A DNA stretch of 11,469 bases from CALAED01 sp937891035 (GCA_035642125.1 DASQSZ010000192.1:1-11469), one strand, 5' to 3'. Positions 1 to 8,111 are shown, numbered from the stretch's first letter. Notes: a model not told the origin generated them from the letters alone. Translations and numbers: made by a program.

Positions 1-1143
1 CCGTTCGGCGTGATGGAGCCGATCAAGGTCGCCGGGTCCACCGTCGAGCGGGCCACCCTGCACAACGCCGGCGAGGTGAAACGCAAGGGCGTGCTGATCG
101 GCGACACGATCGTGCTGCGCAAGGCGGGCGACGTGATCCCCGAGATCGTCGGGCCGGTGCCGGACCTGCGCGACGGCTCACAGCGCGAGTTCGAGATGCC
201 GGCCCACTGCCCGGAGTGCGGCACCGAGCTGGCCTACGAAAAAGAAGGCGACGCCGACATCCGCTGCCCCAACGCGCGCGACTGCCCGGCCCAGCTGCGT
301 GAGCGATTGTTCTTCGTGGCCAGCCGCAACGCGCTCGACATCGAGGCGCTCGGCTACGTCGCCGCGACCGCGCTGACGCAGCCGCTTGTGCCGAGCGAGC
401 CGCCGGTCCGCAACGAGGGTGACCTGTTCCACCTCACTCGCGACCGGCTGTTGCCGATCAAGACCGTGGTGCGCGATATCGAGACCGGGCTGCCCAAGAT
501 CGACCCGAAGACCGGCGAGCAAAAGGTCGTGACGTTCTTCGCCAACAAAAGCGGTGAGCCGAAAAAGATCGTCGAAGTGCTCTTCGCCGAGTTGGAGAAG
601 GCGAAGCGCCAGCCCCTGTGGCGGGTGCTGGTCGCGCTGTCGATCCGGCATGTGGGGCCGAGCGCGGCGCAGGACCTGGCCAGAGAGCTCCGCTCGATCG
701 ACGCCATCATGAACGCGACCGAAGAAGAGCTCGCCTTGGTCGACGGGGTGGGACCGACCATCGCCGCGGCGATCAAAGACTGGTTCGCCGTCGACTGGCA
801 CCGCGAGATCATCGACAAGTGGCGGGCCGCAGGCGTCCGCATGGCCGAAGAAGGCGGCGCCGCCGGGCCGCGGCCGCTGGCGGGCGTGACCGTGGTGGTC
901 ACCGGGTCGCTGGAGGAGTTCAGCCGTGATTCGGCCACCGAGGCGATCCAGGGCCGCGGCGGCAAGGTGACCGGTTCGGTGTCGAAGAAGACCGACTTCG
1001 TCGTGGTCGGCGACAATCCGGGCTCCAAGCACGATAAGGCCGTCAAGCTGGGCGTGCCGATCCTCGACGAGGCCGGATTTCAGGTGTTGCTCAACGAAGG
1101 GCCGGAAGCGGCCAAGCGGAATGCCGGGAGTGAGGCGGGGTAG
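1..1143 (+). CDS. ligA: NAD-dependent DNA ligase LigA, C-terminal part (5' end outside window)
   Basis: LigA seals nicks in duplex DNA during replication and repair, using NAD+ as the AMP donor. Frame 1 is open from the first base, so the gene enters the window already in progress; the adenylation domain with the catalytic lysine lies upstream. The visible 380 residues follow the LigA order. First is the OB-fold end (VAGSTVERATLHN, then RKAGDVIPEIVG). Next is a four-cysteine zinc finger (fragment residues C70, C73, C89, C95, pattern CPECG...CPNARDC). Helix-hairpin-helix repeats follow at about 205-275 (RHVGPSAAQDLA, VDGVGPTIAAAI), and a C-terminal BRCT domain at about 291-366 (PLAGVTVVVTG, KTDFVVVGDNPGSK). 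The frame is intact to TAG at 1141. The downstream neighbour has its own likely promoter, so ligA probably ends its transcript here. Identity is very secure; only the N-terminus is missing. Confidence 0.97.
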   Translation, partial: PFGVMEPIKVAGSTVERATLHNAGEVKRKGVLIGDTIVLRKAGDVIPEIVGPVPDLRDGSQREFEMPAHCPECGTELAYEKEGDADIRCPNARDCPAQLRERLFFVASRNALDIEALGYVAATALTQPLVPSEPPVRNEGDLFHLTRDRLLPIKTVVRDIETGLPKIDPKTGEQKVVTFFANKSGEPKKIVEVLFAELEKAKRQPLWRVLVALSIRHVGPSAAQDLARELRSIDAIMNATEEELALVDGVGPTIAAAIKDWFAVDWHREIIDKWRAAGVRMAEEGGAAGPRPLAGVTVVVTGSLEEFSRDSATEAIQGRGGKVTGSVSKKTDFVVVGDNPGSKHDKAVKLGVPILDEAGFQVLLNEGPEAAKRNAGSEAG

Positions 1144-1173
1144 ACATCGCCCCATTATCGCCAAAGATGACCA

Positions 1174-1209
1174 GGTAAAAGTTACCCAGGGGTATTGAGC
1201 GGCTACACT
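1174..1209 (+). promoter_or_regulatory. Candidate promoter and small palindrome upstream of the GGDEF-EAL gene
   Basis: In the gap after ligA, TTACCC (1182-1187) and TACACT (1204-1209) are 16 bp apart and could act as -35 and -10 elements, with a start near 1216. A short perfect palindrome, GGTAA-AAG-TTACC (1174-1186), overlaps the putative -35 and could be an operator. The hexamers are only partial matches to consensus, so this is a suggestion. The predicted leader also holds a small inverted repeat, GACCT-C-AGGTC (1310-1320). Confidence 0.3.
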
Positions 1210-1337
1210 TGCTGCCTAACGGGGTCATGGTGTGGCGTAACGGAACGTACGCGTTTGGTTTCGCCAGGGTGATGGATCGTCGTACCCTCCCTTCAGCGCC
1301 ACAAAAAAGGACCTCAGGTCAATCCCCCGAGGATGTG

Positions 1338-3428
1338 ATGAAGGACCCGAACAACACGCGCAACACCGTGCCTCGGCGAGGTTCCCCGTTGTGGGTCTAC
1401 TTCGTCAGCGTGATCGGTGTGGGCGTCCTCGCCTTCGCGCTGGCGCTGAGCAGGCTGGACAGCGGCGACATCCGCGTCGTCTTCAAGAACCCCGTGTTCT
1501 GGATCCTGACGGCGTTCATCGTGCTGGGGGAGCTCCGACCGATCATCACCCCCGGGTCCAACGAGACGAACGCCGCCAGCGTCTCGACCCTCTTCACCTT
1601 CGCGGCGCTGCTTTACGCGGGCCTGCCGCTCGCGGCGATCTTGCAGGCCATCGCGGCGGTGGCGTGCGGCATCCTGCACCGGCGCGCGGCGCACCGCACC
1701 GCGTTCAACGTGGCGCAGCTCGCGATCAGCCTCGGCGCGGCGACGCTGGTGCTGATGGCCTTCGGCATCAGCGCGCGCCCCTCGGAGCCGTGGGTGCCAC
1801 AGGGCCACCAGCTGACGGCCATCGCGCTCGCCGCGCTGGCCTACTTCGCCGTCAACAACGTGCTGGTCAACGCGGCGGTGTCGCTGCACGAGCGGATCGC
1901 GCTCGGCAAGGCGCTGCGCGTTGACCTCGGCAGGCAGGTGCTGGTCAATCTCGCGCTGCTGGGCCTGGCGCCGATCGTGGTCGTCGCGATGGCCCACTCG
2001 GCCGCCTTCGTGCCGCTGATCGCGTTGCCGTTCATCGCCGTGTATCTCAGCGCCTCGGCTTCGCTGCGGCGCGAGCACCAGGCCCTGCACGACTCACTCA
2101 CCGGCCTGCCCAACCGCAAGCTGCTCACCGCACGCACCGAGGCCGCGCTCGACGAGGTGCGGCACCGCCAGCAGCGGCCCGCCGACGGCCGCGGCGAGGC
2201 GCAGATCGTGGCGCCGGACCGGCGCGTCGGCCTTTTCCTGCTCGACCTCGACCGGTTCAAGGAGGTCAACGACACGCTGGGGCACGCGACCGGCGACCGG
2301 CTGCTGCAGATCGTGGCCTACCGGCTGGTGCATTCGGTCCGGCCCGGCGACCTCGTGGCCCGGCTCGGCGGCGACGAGTTCGCCGTCTTGTTGCCGAACG
2401 TACGCGACGCCCACGCCGCGCGGGAGGTGGCGGCCCGGCTGCGGGCGGCGCTCAGTGAGCCGGTCCGCCTCGAGGGCACGTCCTTCGACCTCGAGGCCAG
2501 CGTCGGCATCGCGCTGTTTCCCGATCACGCCACCGACTTCGAGATGCTGCTGCAACGCGCCGACGTCGCGATGTACGTCGCCAAGGAGTCCCGGGGCGGC
2601 GCCGAGGTGTATTCGGTCGACAAGGACCGCAACTCGCCAGAACGGCTCACCATGCTCGGCGACCTGCGGCGCGCCGTCGACCGGGAAGAGCTCGAGCTGT
2701 ACTTCCAGCCCAAGATCTCACTCGCCGACGGGCGCCTGGTCGGCATGGAGGGGTTGCTGCGCTGGCGGCACCCGGAGCGCGGCCTGATCGGTCCCCGCGA
2801 CTTCCTGTGCATGGCCGAGCAGACCTACCTGATGCGCGCGATCACGCACTATGTGGTCGACGCGGCGCTCGCCCAGGCGGCCGAATGGTGGCGCACCGGG
2901 CTCGCCGTACAGCTCGCGATCAACCTGTCCGGGCGCGATCTGTTCGACATGACGTTGACGGAGACCATCGCGACCGGCCTGGTCAAACACGAGGTGCCCG
3001 CCCGGCTGCTCCAGCTGGAGATCACCGAGCGGATCTTGACGGCCGAGCCCGCGTACGCCGCCGACACCATCGAGGCCATCGCCAGGCTGGGCGTCCCGCT
3101 GAGCCTCGACGACTTCGGCACCGGCTACTCCTCGCTGGTCCGGCTGAAACGGCTGCCGGTCGAAGAGATCAAGATCGATGCCTCGTTCATCCAGCGCATC
3201 ACGGAGTCGTCCGACGACGCGGTGATCGTACGGTCCATCATCGATCTGGTGCGCACCCTCGGTCTGCGTTCGGTGGCCGAAGGGGTCGAAGACGCGCACA
3301 CCGCGCAGCTGTTGCGCGAAATGCGGTGCGAAACCGCGCAGGGCTGGTTCTTCGGCCGGCCCATGGACGCCGCCACCGCCACCGCCTGGCTGCGCAGCCA
3401 GCTCGAACCCGAGCCCATGATCAGCTGA
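1338..3428 (+). CDS. rmdB: Membrane-anchored GGDEF-EAL cyclic-di-GMP turnover protein (RmdB-like)
   Basis: Predicted inner-membrane enzyme that makes and/or degrades cyclic di-GMP, the messenger controlling development in filamentous actinobacteria. From ATG 1338 it has 696 residues. The N-terminal ~240 residues hold several hydrophobic segments (e.g. WVYFVSVIGVGVLAFALAL, VLVNLALLGLAPIVVVAM) forming an integral membrane domain. A GGDEF domain follows: DSLTGLPN at about 252, an RxxD inhibitory site (RPGD) and intact GGDEF at about 344. The EAL domain reads EGL (E at about 471) instead of EAL. It keeps the metal and catalytic residues in INLSGRDL, LEITE, DDFGTGYSS (about 591), K.D, AEGVED (about 648) and QGWFFGRPM, so phosphodiesterase activity is likely. 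The frame is open upstream to 1209 (TTG) with in-frame ATGs at 1227 and 1272; 1338 is preferred because GAGG lies 5 nt before it. The symbol rests on architecture and on my recollection that Streptomyces RmdB is encoded beside ligA. Confidence 0.85.
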   Translation: MKDPNNTRNTVPRRGSPLWVYFVSVIGVGVLAFALALSRLDSGDIRVVFKNPVFWILTAFIVLGELRPIITPGSNETNAASVSTLFTFAALLYAGLPLAAILQAIAAVACGILHRRAAHRTAFNVAQLAISLGAATLVLMAFGISARPSEPWVPQGHQLTAIALAALAYFAVNNVLVNAAVSLHERIALGKALRVDLGRQVLVNLALLGLAPIVVVAMAHSAAFVPLIALPFIAVYLSASASLRREHQALHDSLTGLPNRKLLTARTEAALDEVRHRQQRPADGRGEAQIVAPDRRVGLFLLDLDRFKEVNDTLGHATGDRLLQIVAYRLVHSVRPGDLVARLGGDEFAVLLPNVRDAHAAREVAARLRAALSEPVRLEGTSFDLEASVGIALFPDHATDFEMLLQRADVAMYVAKESRGGAEVYSVDKDRNSPERLTMLGDLRRAVDREELELYFQPKISLADGRLVGMEGLLRWRHPERGLIGPRDFLCMAEQTYLMRAITHYVVDAALAQAAEWWRTGLAVQLAINLSGRDLFDMTLTETIATGLVKHEVPARLLQLEITERILTAEPAYAADTIEAIARLGVPLSLDDFGTGYSSLVRLKRLPVEEIKIDASFIQRITESSDDAVIVRSIIDLVRTLGLRSVAEGVEDAHTAQLLREMRCETAQGWFFGRPMDAATATAWLRSQLEPEPMIS

Positions 3429-3489
3429 CCCGGCGATCAGCGGCCACGCCGACGCCCGATATTCGTCCGGGCCGCCCCACCGGCGCCCA

Positions 3490-3495
3490 TAGGAT
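3490..3495 (+). promoter_or_regulatory. Candidate -10 element of the gat operon
   Basis: TAGGAT lies 46 bp before the gatC start, inside the 113-bp gap after the GGDEF-EAL gene. It fits the TANNNT actinobacterial -10 pattern and would start transcription near 3502. No convincing -35 hexamer is seen at the expected spacing. It is the best candidate in this gap for driving gatC through gatB. Confidence 0.3.
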
Positions 3496-3541
3496 GGCAG
3501 GCGAACCCAGACTCAAGAGATCTCCGAAACGGCTGACCACT

Positions 3542-3838
3542 ATGTCCATCACCCGTGACGAGGTGGCCCATCTCGCCCGGCTCGCCCGGCTGGCGCTCGA
3601 TGAGGACGAACTCGACCATCTCGCCGCCCAGCTCGATGTGATCATCTCTGCGGTCGCGCGCGTGCAGGAGGTCGCGGCCGAGGACATCCCGCCCACCTCG
3701 CACGCCTTGCCGCTGACCAACGTCTTCCGGCCCGACGAGGTTCGGCCCTGCCTCACGCCGCCGCAGGCCCTCGCGGCCGCCCCGGCCGCCGAGGACCAGC
3801 GCTTCCGCGTCCCACGGATCCTCGAGGAGCCCTCATGA
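3542..3838 (+). CDS. gatC: Asp/Glu-tRNA amidotransferase subunit C
   Basis: GatC is the small structural subunit of the GatCAB amidotransferase. It wraps around GatA and GatB and stabilises the complex that amidates mischarged Glu-tRNAGln or Asp-tRNAAsn. The 98-residue product has the normal GatC length and family pattern: N-terminal helix ITRDEVAHLARLARLAL, then ELDHLAAQLDVIISAVARVQ, a middle segment with LPLTNVFRPDEVRP, and the C-terminal FRVPRILEE. ATG 3542 has only a weak purine-rich stretch (AAGAGA) well upstream, but the N-terminus matches the family exactly, so the start is secure. The stop overlaps the gatA start in ATGA, giving translational coupling and equal subunit supply. Confidence 0.95.
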   Translation: MSITRDEVAHLARLARLALDEDELDHLAAQLDVIISAVARVQEVAAEDIPPTSHALPLTNVFRPDEVRPCLTPPQALAAAPAAEDQRFRVPRILEEPS

Positions 3839-5343
3839 ACGAGCCGACGGGGTTGGTGCGGCACAGCGCCGCCGAGCTCGCCGAGCTGATGGCGGCGGGC
3901 GAGGCGTCCGCGGTGGAGGTCGCCGAGGCGCACCTGGATCGGATCGCCGCCGTAGATGGTGCGGTGCGGGCGTTTCTGCACGTCGACAGGGAGCTGGTGC
4001 TCGAGCAGGCCCGCCGGGTTGACGCCCGCCGGGCCGCGGGGGAGCGGCTCGGTCCGCTGGCCGGCGTGCCCGTCGCGCACAAGGACGTCTTCGCCACCGA
4101 GGACATGCCGACGACATGCGGTTCCAAGATCCTTGAGGGCTGGCGGCCGCCGTACGACGCGACCGTGACGGCCCGGCTGCGGGCCGCCGGCATGGTCATC
4201 CTCGGCAAGACCAACATGGACGAGTTCGCGATGGGCTCGTCCACCGAGAACAGCGCCTACGGCCCGAGCCACAACCCGTGGGACCTCGACCGCGTGCCGG
4301 GCGGCTCGTCGGGCGGCTCGTCGGCGGCCGTCGCGGCCTACGAGGCGCCGCTTTCCACCGGCACCGACACCGGCGGGTCCATCAGGCAGCCGGCCGCGGT
4401 CACCGGCATCGTCGGCACCAAACCGACCTACGGCGGCTCGTCGCGTTACGGGGTGGTGGCCTTCGCCTCCTCGCTCGACACGCCGGGGCCGCTCGCCCGA
4501 ACGGTGCTCGACGCCGCCCTGCTCCACGAGGCCTTCAGCGGCCATGACCCGTTCGACTCGACCTCCATCGACGCGCCGGTGCCGTCGGTGGTCGAGGCCG
4601 CCCGGCGCGCCGACGTCGACGGCCTGCGCGTCGGGGTGGTCAAGGAGCTGTCGGGCGAGGGCTACCAGCCGGGGGTGCTTAACCGCTACCAGGAGGCGGT
4701 GGACCTGCTGGAGTCGCTCGGCGCCAAGGTCGTGGAGATCTCCTGCCCGCACTTCGCCTACGCGCTGCCCGCGTATTACCTGATCGCCCCGTCGGAGTGC
4801 TCGTCGAACCTGGCCCGCTTCGACGCCATGCGGTACGGGCTGCGCGTGGGCGACGACGGCACCCGCAGCGCAGCGGAGGTCATGTCGCTGACCCGGGCGG
4901 CCGGCTTCGGCGCCGAGGTCAAGCGCCGCATCATGCTGGGCACCTACGCGCTGTCGAGTGGCTACTACGACGCCTACTACGGCAAGGCGCAGCAGGTCCG
5001 CACGCTGATCAATCGCGACTTCGACGCCGCCTTCGAGCAGGTCGACGTGCTGGTCTCACCGACCACGCCGACCACGGCCTTCCCCATCGGCGAACGCGTC
5101 GACGACCCGATGGCGATGTACCTCGCCGACCTGTGCACCATCCCATCCGATCTGGCCGGCAACGCCGCGATCTCGGTGCCCTGCGGCCTGGCCGAGGAGG
5201 ACAACCTTCCGGTCGGTCTGCAGATCATGGCCCCGGTGCTCGCCGACGACCGCCTCTACCGCGTCGGCGCCGCGGTCGAGACGGCCCTCCAGGACCGTTG
5301 GGGCGGCCCGCTGCTGGCGGACGCGCCGGAGCTAGCGCGATAG
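3835..5343 (+). CDS. gatA: Asp/Glu-tRNA amidotransferase subunit A (glutaminase)
   Basis: GatA hydrolyses glutamine and channels the ammonia to GatB for amidation of Glu-tRNAGln or Asp-tRNAAsn. The 502-residue protein belongs to the amidase-signature family with a complete Ser-cisSer-Lys triad. Lys83 lies in AGVPVAHKDVF, cis-Ser158 in VPGGSSGGSS, and nucleophile Ser182 in DTGGSIRQPA; each is offset by +4 from the K79/S154/S178 numbering I recall for Staphylococcus aureus GatA. Other family segments are GKTNMDEFAMGSSTENSAYG, the KPTYGGSSRYGVVAFASSLD region and the C-terminal NAAISVPCGL. GAGGAG (3824-3829) stands 5 nt before ATG 3835, which overlaps the gatC stop. The reading frame is intact to TAG. 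The next gene starts 10 nt later and is not gatB, unlike the usual gatCAB layout. Confidence 0.97.
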   Translation: MNEPTGLVRHSAAELAELMAAGEASAVEVAEAHLDRIAAVDGAVRAFLHVDRELVLEQARRVDARRAAGERLGPLAGVPVAHKDVFATEDMPTTCGSKILEGWRPPYDATVTARLRAAGMVILGKTNMDEFAMGSSTENSAYGPSHNPWDLDRVPGGSSGGSSAAVAAYEAPLSTGTDTGGSIRQPAAVTGIVGTKPTYGGSSRYGVVAFASSLDTPGPLARTVLDAALLHEAFSGHDPFDSTSIDAPVPSVVEAARRADVDGLRVGVVKELSGEGYQPGVLNRYQEAVDLLESLGAKVVEISCPHFAYALPAYYLIAPSECSSNLARFDAMRYGLRVGDDGTRSAAEVMSLTRAAGFGAEVKRRIMLGTYALSSGYYDAYYGKAQQVRTLINRDFDAAFEQVDVLVSPTTPTTAFPIGERVDDPMAMYLADLCTIPSDLAGNAAISVPCGLAEEDNLPVGLQIMAPVLADDRLYRVGAAVETALQDRWGGPLLADAPELAR

Positions 5344-5353
5344 CGGGCACGTC

Positions 5354-6508
5354 GTGATCACTCGCATCGAGATCGACGGCTTCAAGTCGTTCAGGAACTT
5401 CACGCTGGACGTGCCGCCGCTGCTCGCCCTGGTCGGGCCCACCGCCGGCGGCAAGTCGAACCTGTTCGATGCGCTGGACTACGAGGCCGCGGCGCGGGCC
5501 GGGGGGTTTCCGCTTGTCGAATCGGGTCGCGGGCGGCCGCATGAGCTCGTCCATCGGGTGGCGAATGGCCGGCCGGTGGACGGCTTTTCGATCAGAGTCC
5601 ATCGGCTGGTCCGCGTCGACGAGGGGTTCATCGATGTGGTTTCGGTCGCCGGCGCGGGGGTCGACGCCGGCCCGTTCCCGGCCGACAGGGGCCACCACCT
5701 GTCCTGGTCTGGTACTGACCAGGACGCGCGGTTCCCCCAGGCCGTCCGTGACCGGCTGTGGCGCCTGGCCGGCACGGTGGGCGATGGATCGACCGCTCCC
5801 GACACCGTCTTGAGCACCGCCCGGCGGATCGTGGCGGCCATCGGGGACGGCGGGATCCTCGCGCCGGACCCGCGAGCGATGCGCGGCCCGGGGTGGGCCG
5901 CCGATCTGCGGCCGCTGGCGCGCGACGGGGCGAATCTCGCCGCCGTCCTGGGCCGGCTGCGGGACTCGGCGGCGTTCGACGACCTCACGGCCGATCTCAC
6001 CGCGGTCATCCCCGAGGTGGAGCGCGTCGTCCCGGAGTTCGACGACAAGCGCCAGGAGTGGTTCTTCGATCTGATCATCGACGGACAGGGCCCGGTGCCC
6101 AGCACGTTGCTGTCCGCCGGGACCTTGCGGACCCTCGGGTTGCTGACCGCGCTGCACGACCCGGAGCATCCCGGCGTCGTCATGATCGAAGAGATCGAGA
6201 CCGGGCTGCCGCCGAGCCGGGTGGCCGAACTGCTGCGCCGCGTCCAGACGCGGGTGAGCGATCTCGCTGACGCGGACTCGCTCGAGCGGCCGTTGCGGCA
6301 GGTGATCGTCACCAGTCACTCGCCCGTCGTGGTGGCCGGGCTGTACGGCATCCGGCCCGACTCGTTGGTCGTCCTGAACACCGCGGTGAGCGCGGACGAC
6401 GGGCGGACGTCGCGGGTGACCGTGGCCAGGCCGGCGCGCGAGGACGGGGACGGGCCCGGTTCTTACCTGGGGGACTGCCTCGACGCGGTCGGGCGGGGCA
6501 TCTCATGA
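5354..6508 (+). CDS. AAA family ATPase (OLD/RecF-like, AAA_21 type) inside the gat operon
   Basis: Predicted cytoplasmic ATPase of the ABC/SMC-like AAA_21 group, 384 residues. The N-terminus ITRIEIDGFKSFRNFTLDV is the classic first strand of RecF/OLD/SMC-type ATPases and supports GTG 5354 as the start, although no good ribosome-binding site is visible. Walker A is GPTAGGKSN (residues 28-36), an atypical form lacking the usual NGxGKS. An ABC-type signature LLSAGTLR surrounds S254. Walker B is VVMIEEIETGLPP (E279, E280), and the switch histidine is H322 in VTSHSPVVV. Residues about 50-240 form a lineage-specific middle with no evident coiled coil or nuclease domain; there is no C-terminal TOPRIM, so it is not a full OLD nuclease. 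Relatives often work with a partner nuclease or in defence modules, but none is adjacent. Here it follows gatA by 10 nt and overlaps the next small ORF (ATGA), implying co-expression with GatCAB. Its cellular role is unknown. Confidence 0.85.
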   Translation: MITRIEIDGFKSFRNFTLDVPPLLALVGPTAGGKSNLFDALDYEAAARAGGFPLVESGRGRPHELVHRVANGRPVDGFSIRVHRLVRVDEGFIDVVSVAGAGVDAGPFPADRGHHLSWSGTDQDARFPQAVRDRLWRLAGTVGDGSTAPDTVLSTARRIVAAIGDGGILAPDPRAMRGPGWAADLRPLARDGANLAAVLGRLRDSAAFDDLTADLTAVIPEVERVVPEFDDKRQEWFFDLIIDGQGPVPSTLLSAGTLRTLGLLTALHDPEHPGVVMIEEIETGLPPSRVAELLRRVQTRVSDLADADSLERPLRQVIVTSHSPVVVAGLYGIRPDSLVVLNTAVSADDGRTSRVTVARPAREDGDGPGSYLGDCLDAVGRGIS

Positions 6509-6615
6509 GCCGTCCGCCGGTGCCGGGGCGGCCTGCGCGCGCCGACCGCTTCGATCACTTGAGCCAGAACGTTCGCTTGACCGAGAAGGCCGTGGAAGGG
6601 CTGGGGTACCTGTGA
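6505..6615 (+). CDS. 36-codon small ORF bridging the ATPase gene and gatB
   Basis: ATG 6505 overlaps the ATPase stop by four bases (ATGA). The ORF runs 36 codons to TGA at 6613-6615, which overlaps the GTG start of gatB (GTGA). GGCGGGG lies about 6 nt upstream as a possible ribosome-binding site. The product begins MSRPPVPGRPARADRF, is basic and proline-rich, and ends NVRLTEKAVEGLGYL; it has no membrane segment or recognised motif. Four-base overlaps at both ends are unlikely by chance. They suggest either a true microprotein or a coupling peptide that delivers ribosomes to gatB. It could also be the remnant of a larger gene that once followed the ATPase. I do not recognise the family. Confidence 0.55.
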   Translation: MSRPPVPGRPARADRFDHLSQNVRLTEKAVEGLGYL

Positions 6616-8111
6616 GTGTTGAGACGCTCATGTCGTATGACGCCGCGATGGCGAAGTACGAGCCGGTGCTGGGCATAGAGACTCATGTCGAGCTGGGCAC
6701 GCGGACGAAGATGTTCTGCGGTTGTCCGACCGCGTTCGGCGCGCAGCCGAACACCCAAGTGTGCCCGGTTTGTCTCGGTTTGCCGGGGTCGTTGCCGGTG
6801 ACCAACCGAGCCGCCATCGAGGGCATCATCAAGATCGGGCTGGCGCTGAACTGCACGATCGTCGAGTGGTGCCGGTTCGCCCGGAAAAACTACTTCTATC
6901 CAGACATGCCAAAGAATTTCCAGATTTCGCAGTACGACGAGCCGCTGTGCGTTGACGGCCACCTCGACGTCACGGTCGACGGGCGGACCTACCGCGTCGA
7001 GATCGAGCGCGTGCACATGGAGGAGGACACCGGCAAGTCGCTGCACGTCGGCGGCGCCACCGGCCGGATCCACGGCGCGTCCCACTCGCTCGTCGACTAC
7101 AACCGCGCCGGCATTCCGCTGGTCGAGATCGTCACCAAGCCGATCGTCGCGACGCAAGACCGGGCGCCCCAGGTGGGCCGCGCGTACGTCACGGAGCTGC
7201 GCGAGCTGATCCGCGCGCTCGGCGTCTCCGACGTCCGCATGGAGGAGGGCTCGCTGCGCTGCGACGTCAACGTCTCGCTCATGCCGCTCGGATCCGCCGA
7301 GTGGGGGACGCGGACCGAGACCAAGAACGTCAACTCGCTGCGTTCGGTCGAGCGAACCGTACGTCACGAGATCGAGCGGCAGGCGGCGGTGCTCGAAAGC
7401 GGCCGCCGGGTGGTCCAGGAGACCAGGCACTTCCACGAGGACACCGGCGTCACCACCAGCGGCCGCAGTAAGGAAGAGGCACAGGACTACCGCTACTTCC
7501 CCGAGCCCGACCTCGTGCCGCTGGCACCCGAACGCGACTGGGTGGAACGGCTGCGCGCCGAGCTGCCCGAACTGCCGGCCGCCCGCCGGGCCCGGGTGCA
7601 GGCCGAATGGAGGCTCTCGGACAAGGAGCTGCAGGACGTCGTCAACGTCGGCGCGATCGACCTCATCGAGCAGACCATCGCCGCCGGTGCCGACGCCGCG
7701 GCGGCGCGCAATTGGTGGATGAACGAGCTGTCCCGGCTCGCCGGCGAGCAGGGCGTCGAGCTGACGGCGCTGCCGATCACACCGGCAATCGTGGCCCGCG
7801 TCCAGGAGATGGTCGAGGCCGGTGAGCTCAACAACAAGCTGGCCCGGCAGGTCCTCGCAGGGGTGCTGGCCGGTGAGGGAACCCCGGACGAGGTGGTGGC
7901 CGCCCGCGGCCTCAAGATCGTCAGCGACGCCGGCGAGCTGGAGGCCATCGTCGACCAGGTGATCGCCGACAACCCCGACGTGGCCGATAAGGTGCGCGGC
8001 GGCAAGGTCGCCGCGGCCGGGGCGCTGGTTGGCGCCGTGATGAAGGCCACCCGCGGCCAGGCCGACGCCGCGCGCGCCCGCCAGCTCATCCTCGACAAGC
8101 TCACCAGCTGA
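6612..8111 (+). CDS. gatB: Asp/Glu-tRNA amidotransferase subunit B
   Basis: GatB binds the mischarged tRNA, activates the Glu or Asp side chain with ATP and transfers ammonia received from GatA. The 499-residue product has full family length. The N-terminal cradle has LGIETHVELGT, a four-cysteine zinc site (C36, C38, C51, C54: CGCP...CPVC), ARKNYFYPDMPKNFQISQYD, HMEEDTGKSLHVGG and TETKNVNSLRSVER. The helical and YqeY-like tail ends with DKVRGGKVAAAGALVGAVM. GTG 6612 is preferred because it overlaps the small-ORF stop and has GGAAGGG at 6594-6600; an in-frame ATG at 6630 is an alternative that would remove six residues. It is the last gene of the gat operon. Confidence 0.96.
   Translation: MSVETLMSYDAAMAKYEPVLGIETHVELGTRTKMFCGCPTAFGAQPNTQVCPVCLGLPGSLPVTNRAAIEGIIKIGLALNCTIVEWCRFARKNYFYPDMPKNFQISQYDEPLCVDGHLDVTVDGRTYRVEIERVHMEEDTGKSLHVGGATGRIHGASHSLVDYNRAGIPLVEIVTKPIVATQDRAPQVGRAYVTELRELIRALGVSDVRMEEGSLRCDVNVSLMPLGSAEWGTRTETKNVNSLRSVERTVRHEIERQAAVLESGRRVVQETRHFHEDTGVTTSGRSKEEAQDYRYFPEPDLVPLAPERDWVERLRAELPELPAARRARVQAEWRLSDKELQDVVNVGAIDLIEQTIAAGADAAAARNWWMNELSRLAGEQGVELTALPITPAIVARVQEMVEAGELNNKLARQVLAGVLAGEGTPDEVVAARGLKIVSDAGELEAIVDQVIADNPDVADKVRGGKVAAAGALVGAVMKATRGQADAARARQLILDKLTS

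Noticed and set aside
178..1164. Minus-strand open frame of 328 codons opposite ligA
   Set aside because: Shadow of ligA; the sense strand has unmistakable zinc-finger, helix-hairpin-helix and BRCT motifs.
1216..1337. Possible cyclic-di-GMP riboswitch in the leader of the GGDEF-EAL gene
   Set aside because: Only a small hairpin is seen; none of the conserved GEMM elements could be recognised.
3421..4752. Long minus-strand open frame (443 codons) opposite gatC and gatA
   Set aside because: It is antisense to two clearly conserved genes, has low-complexity Arg/Gly/Ala/Val-rich content and arises from G/C-rich third codon positions.
5354..6508. Full OLD-family nuclease or complete anti-phage ATPase-nuclease pair
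   Set aside because: There is no TOPRIM domain after the ATPase and no nuclease-like neighbour; the next ORF is 36 codons.
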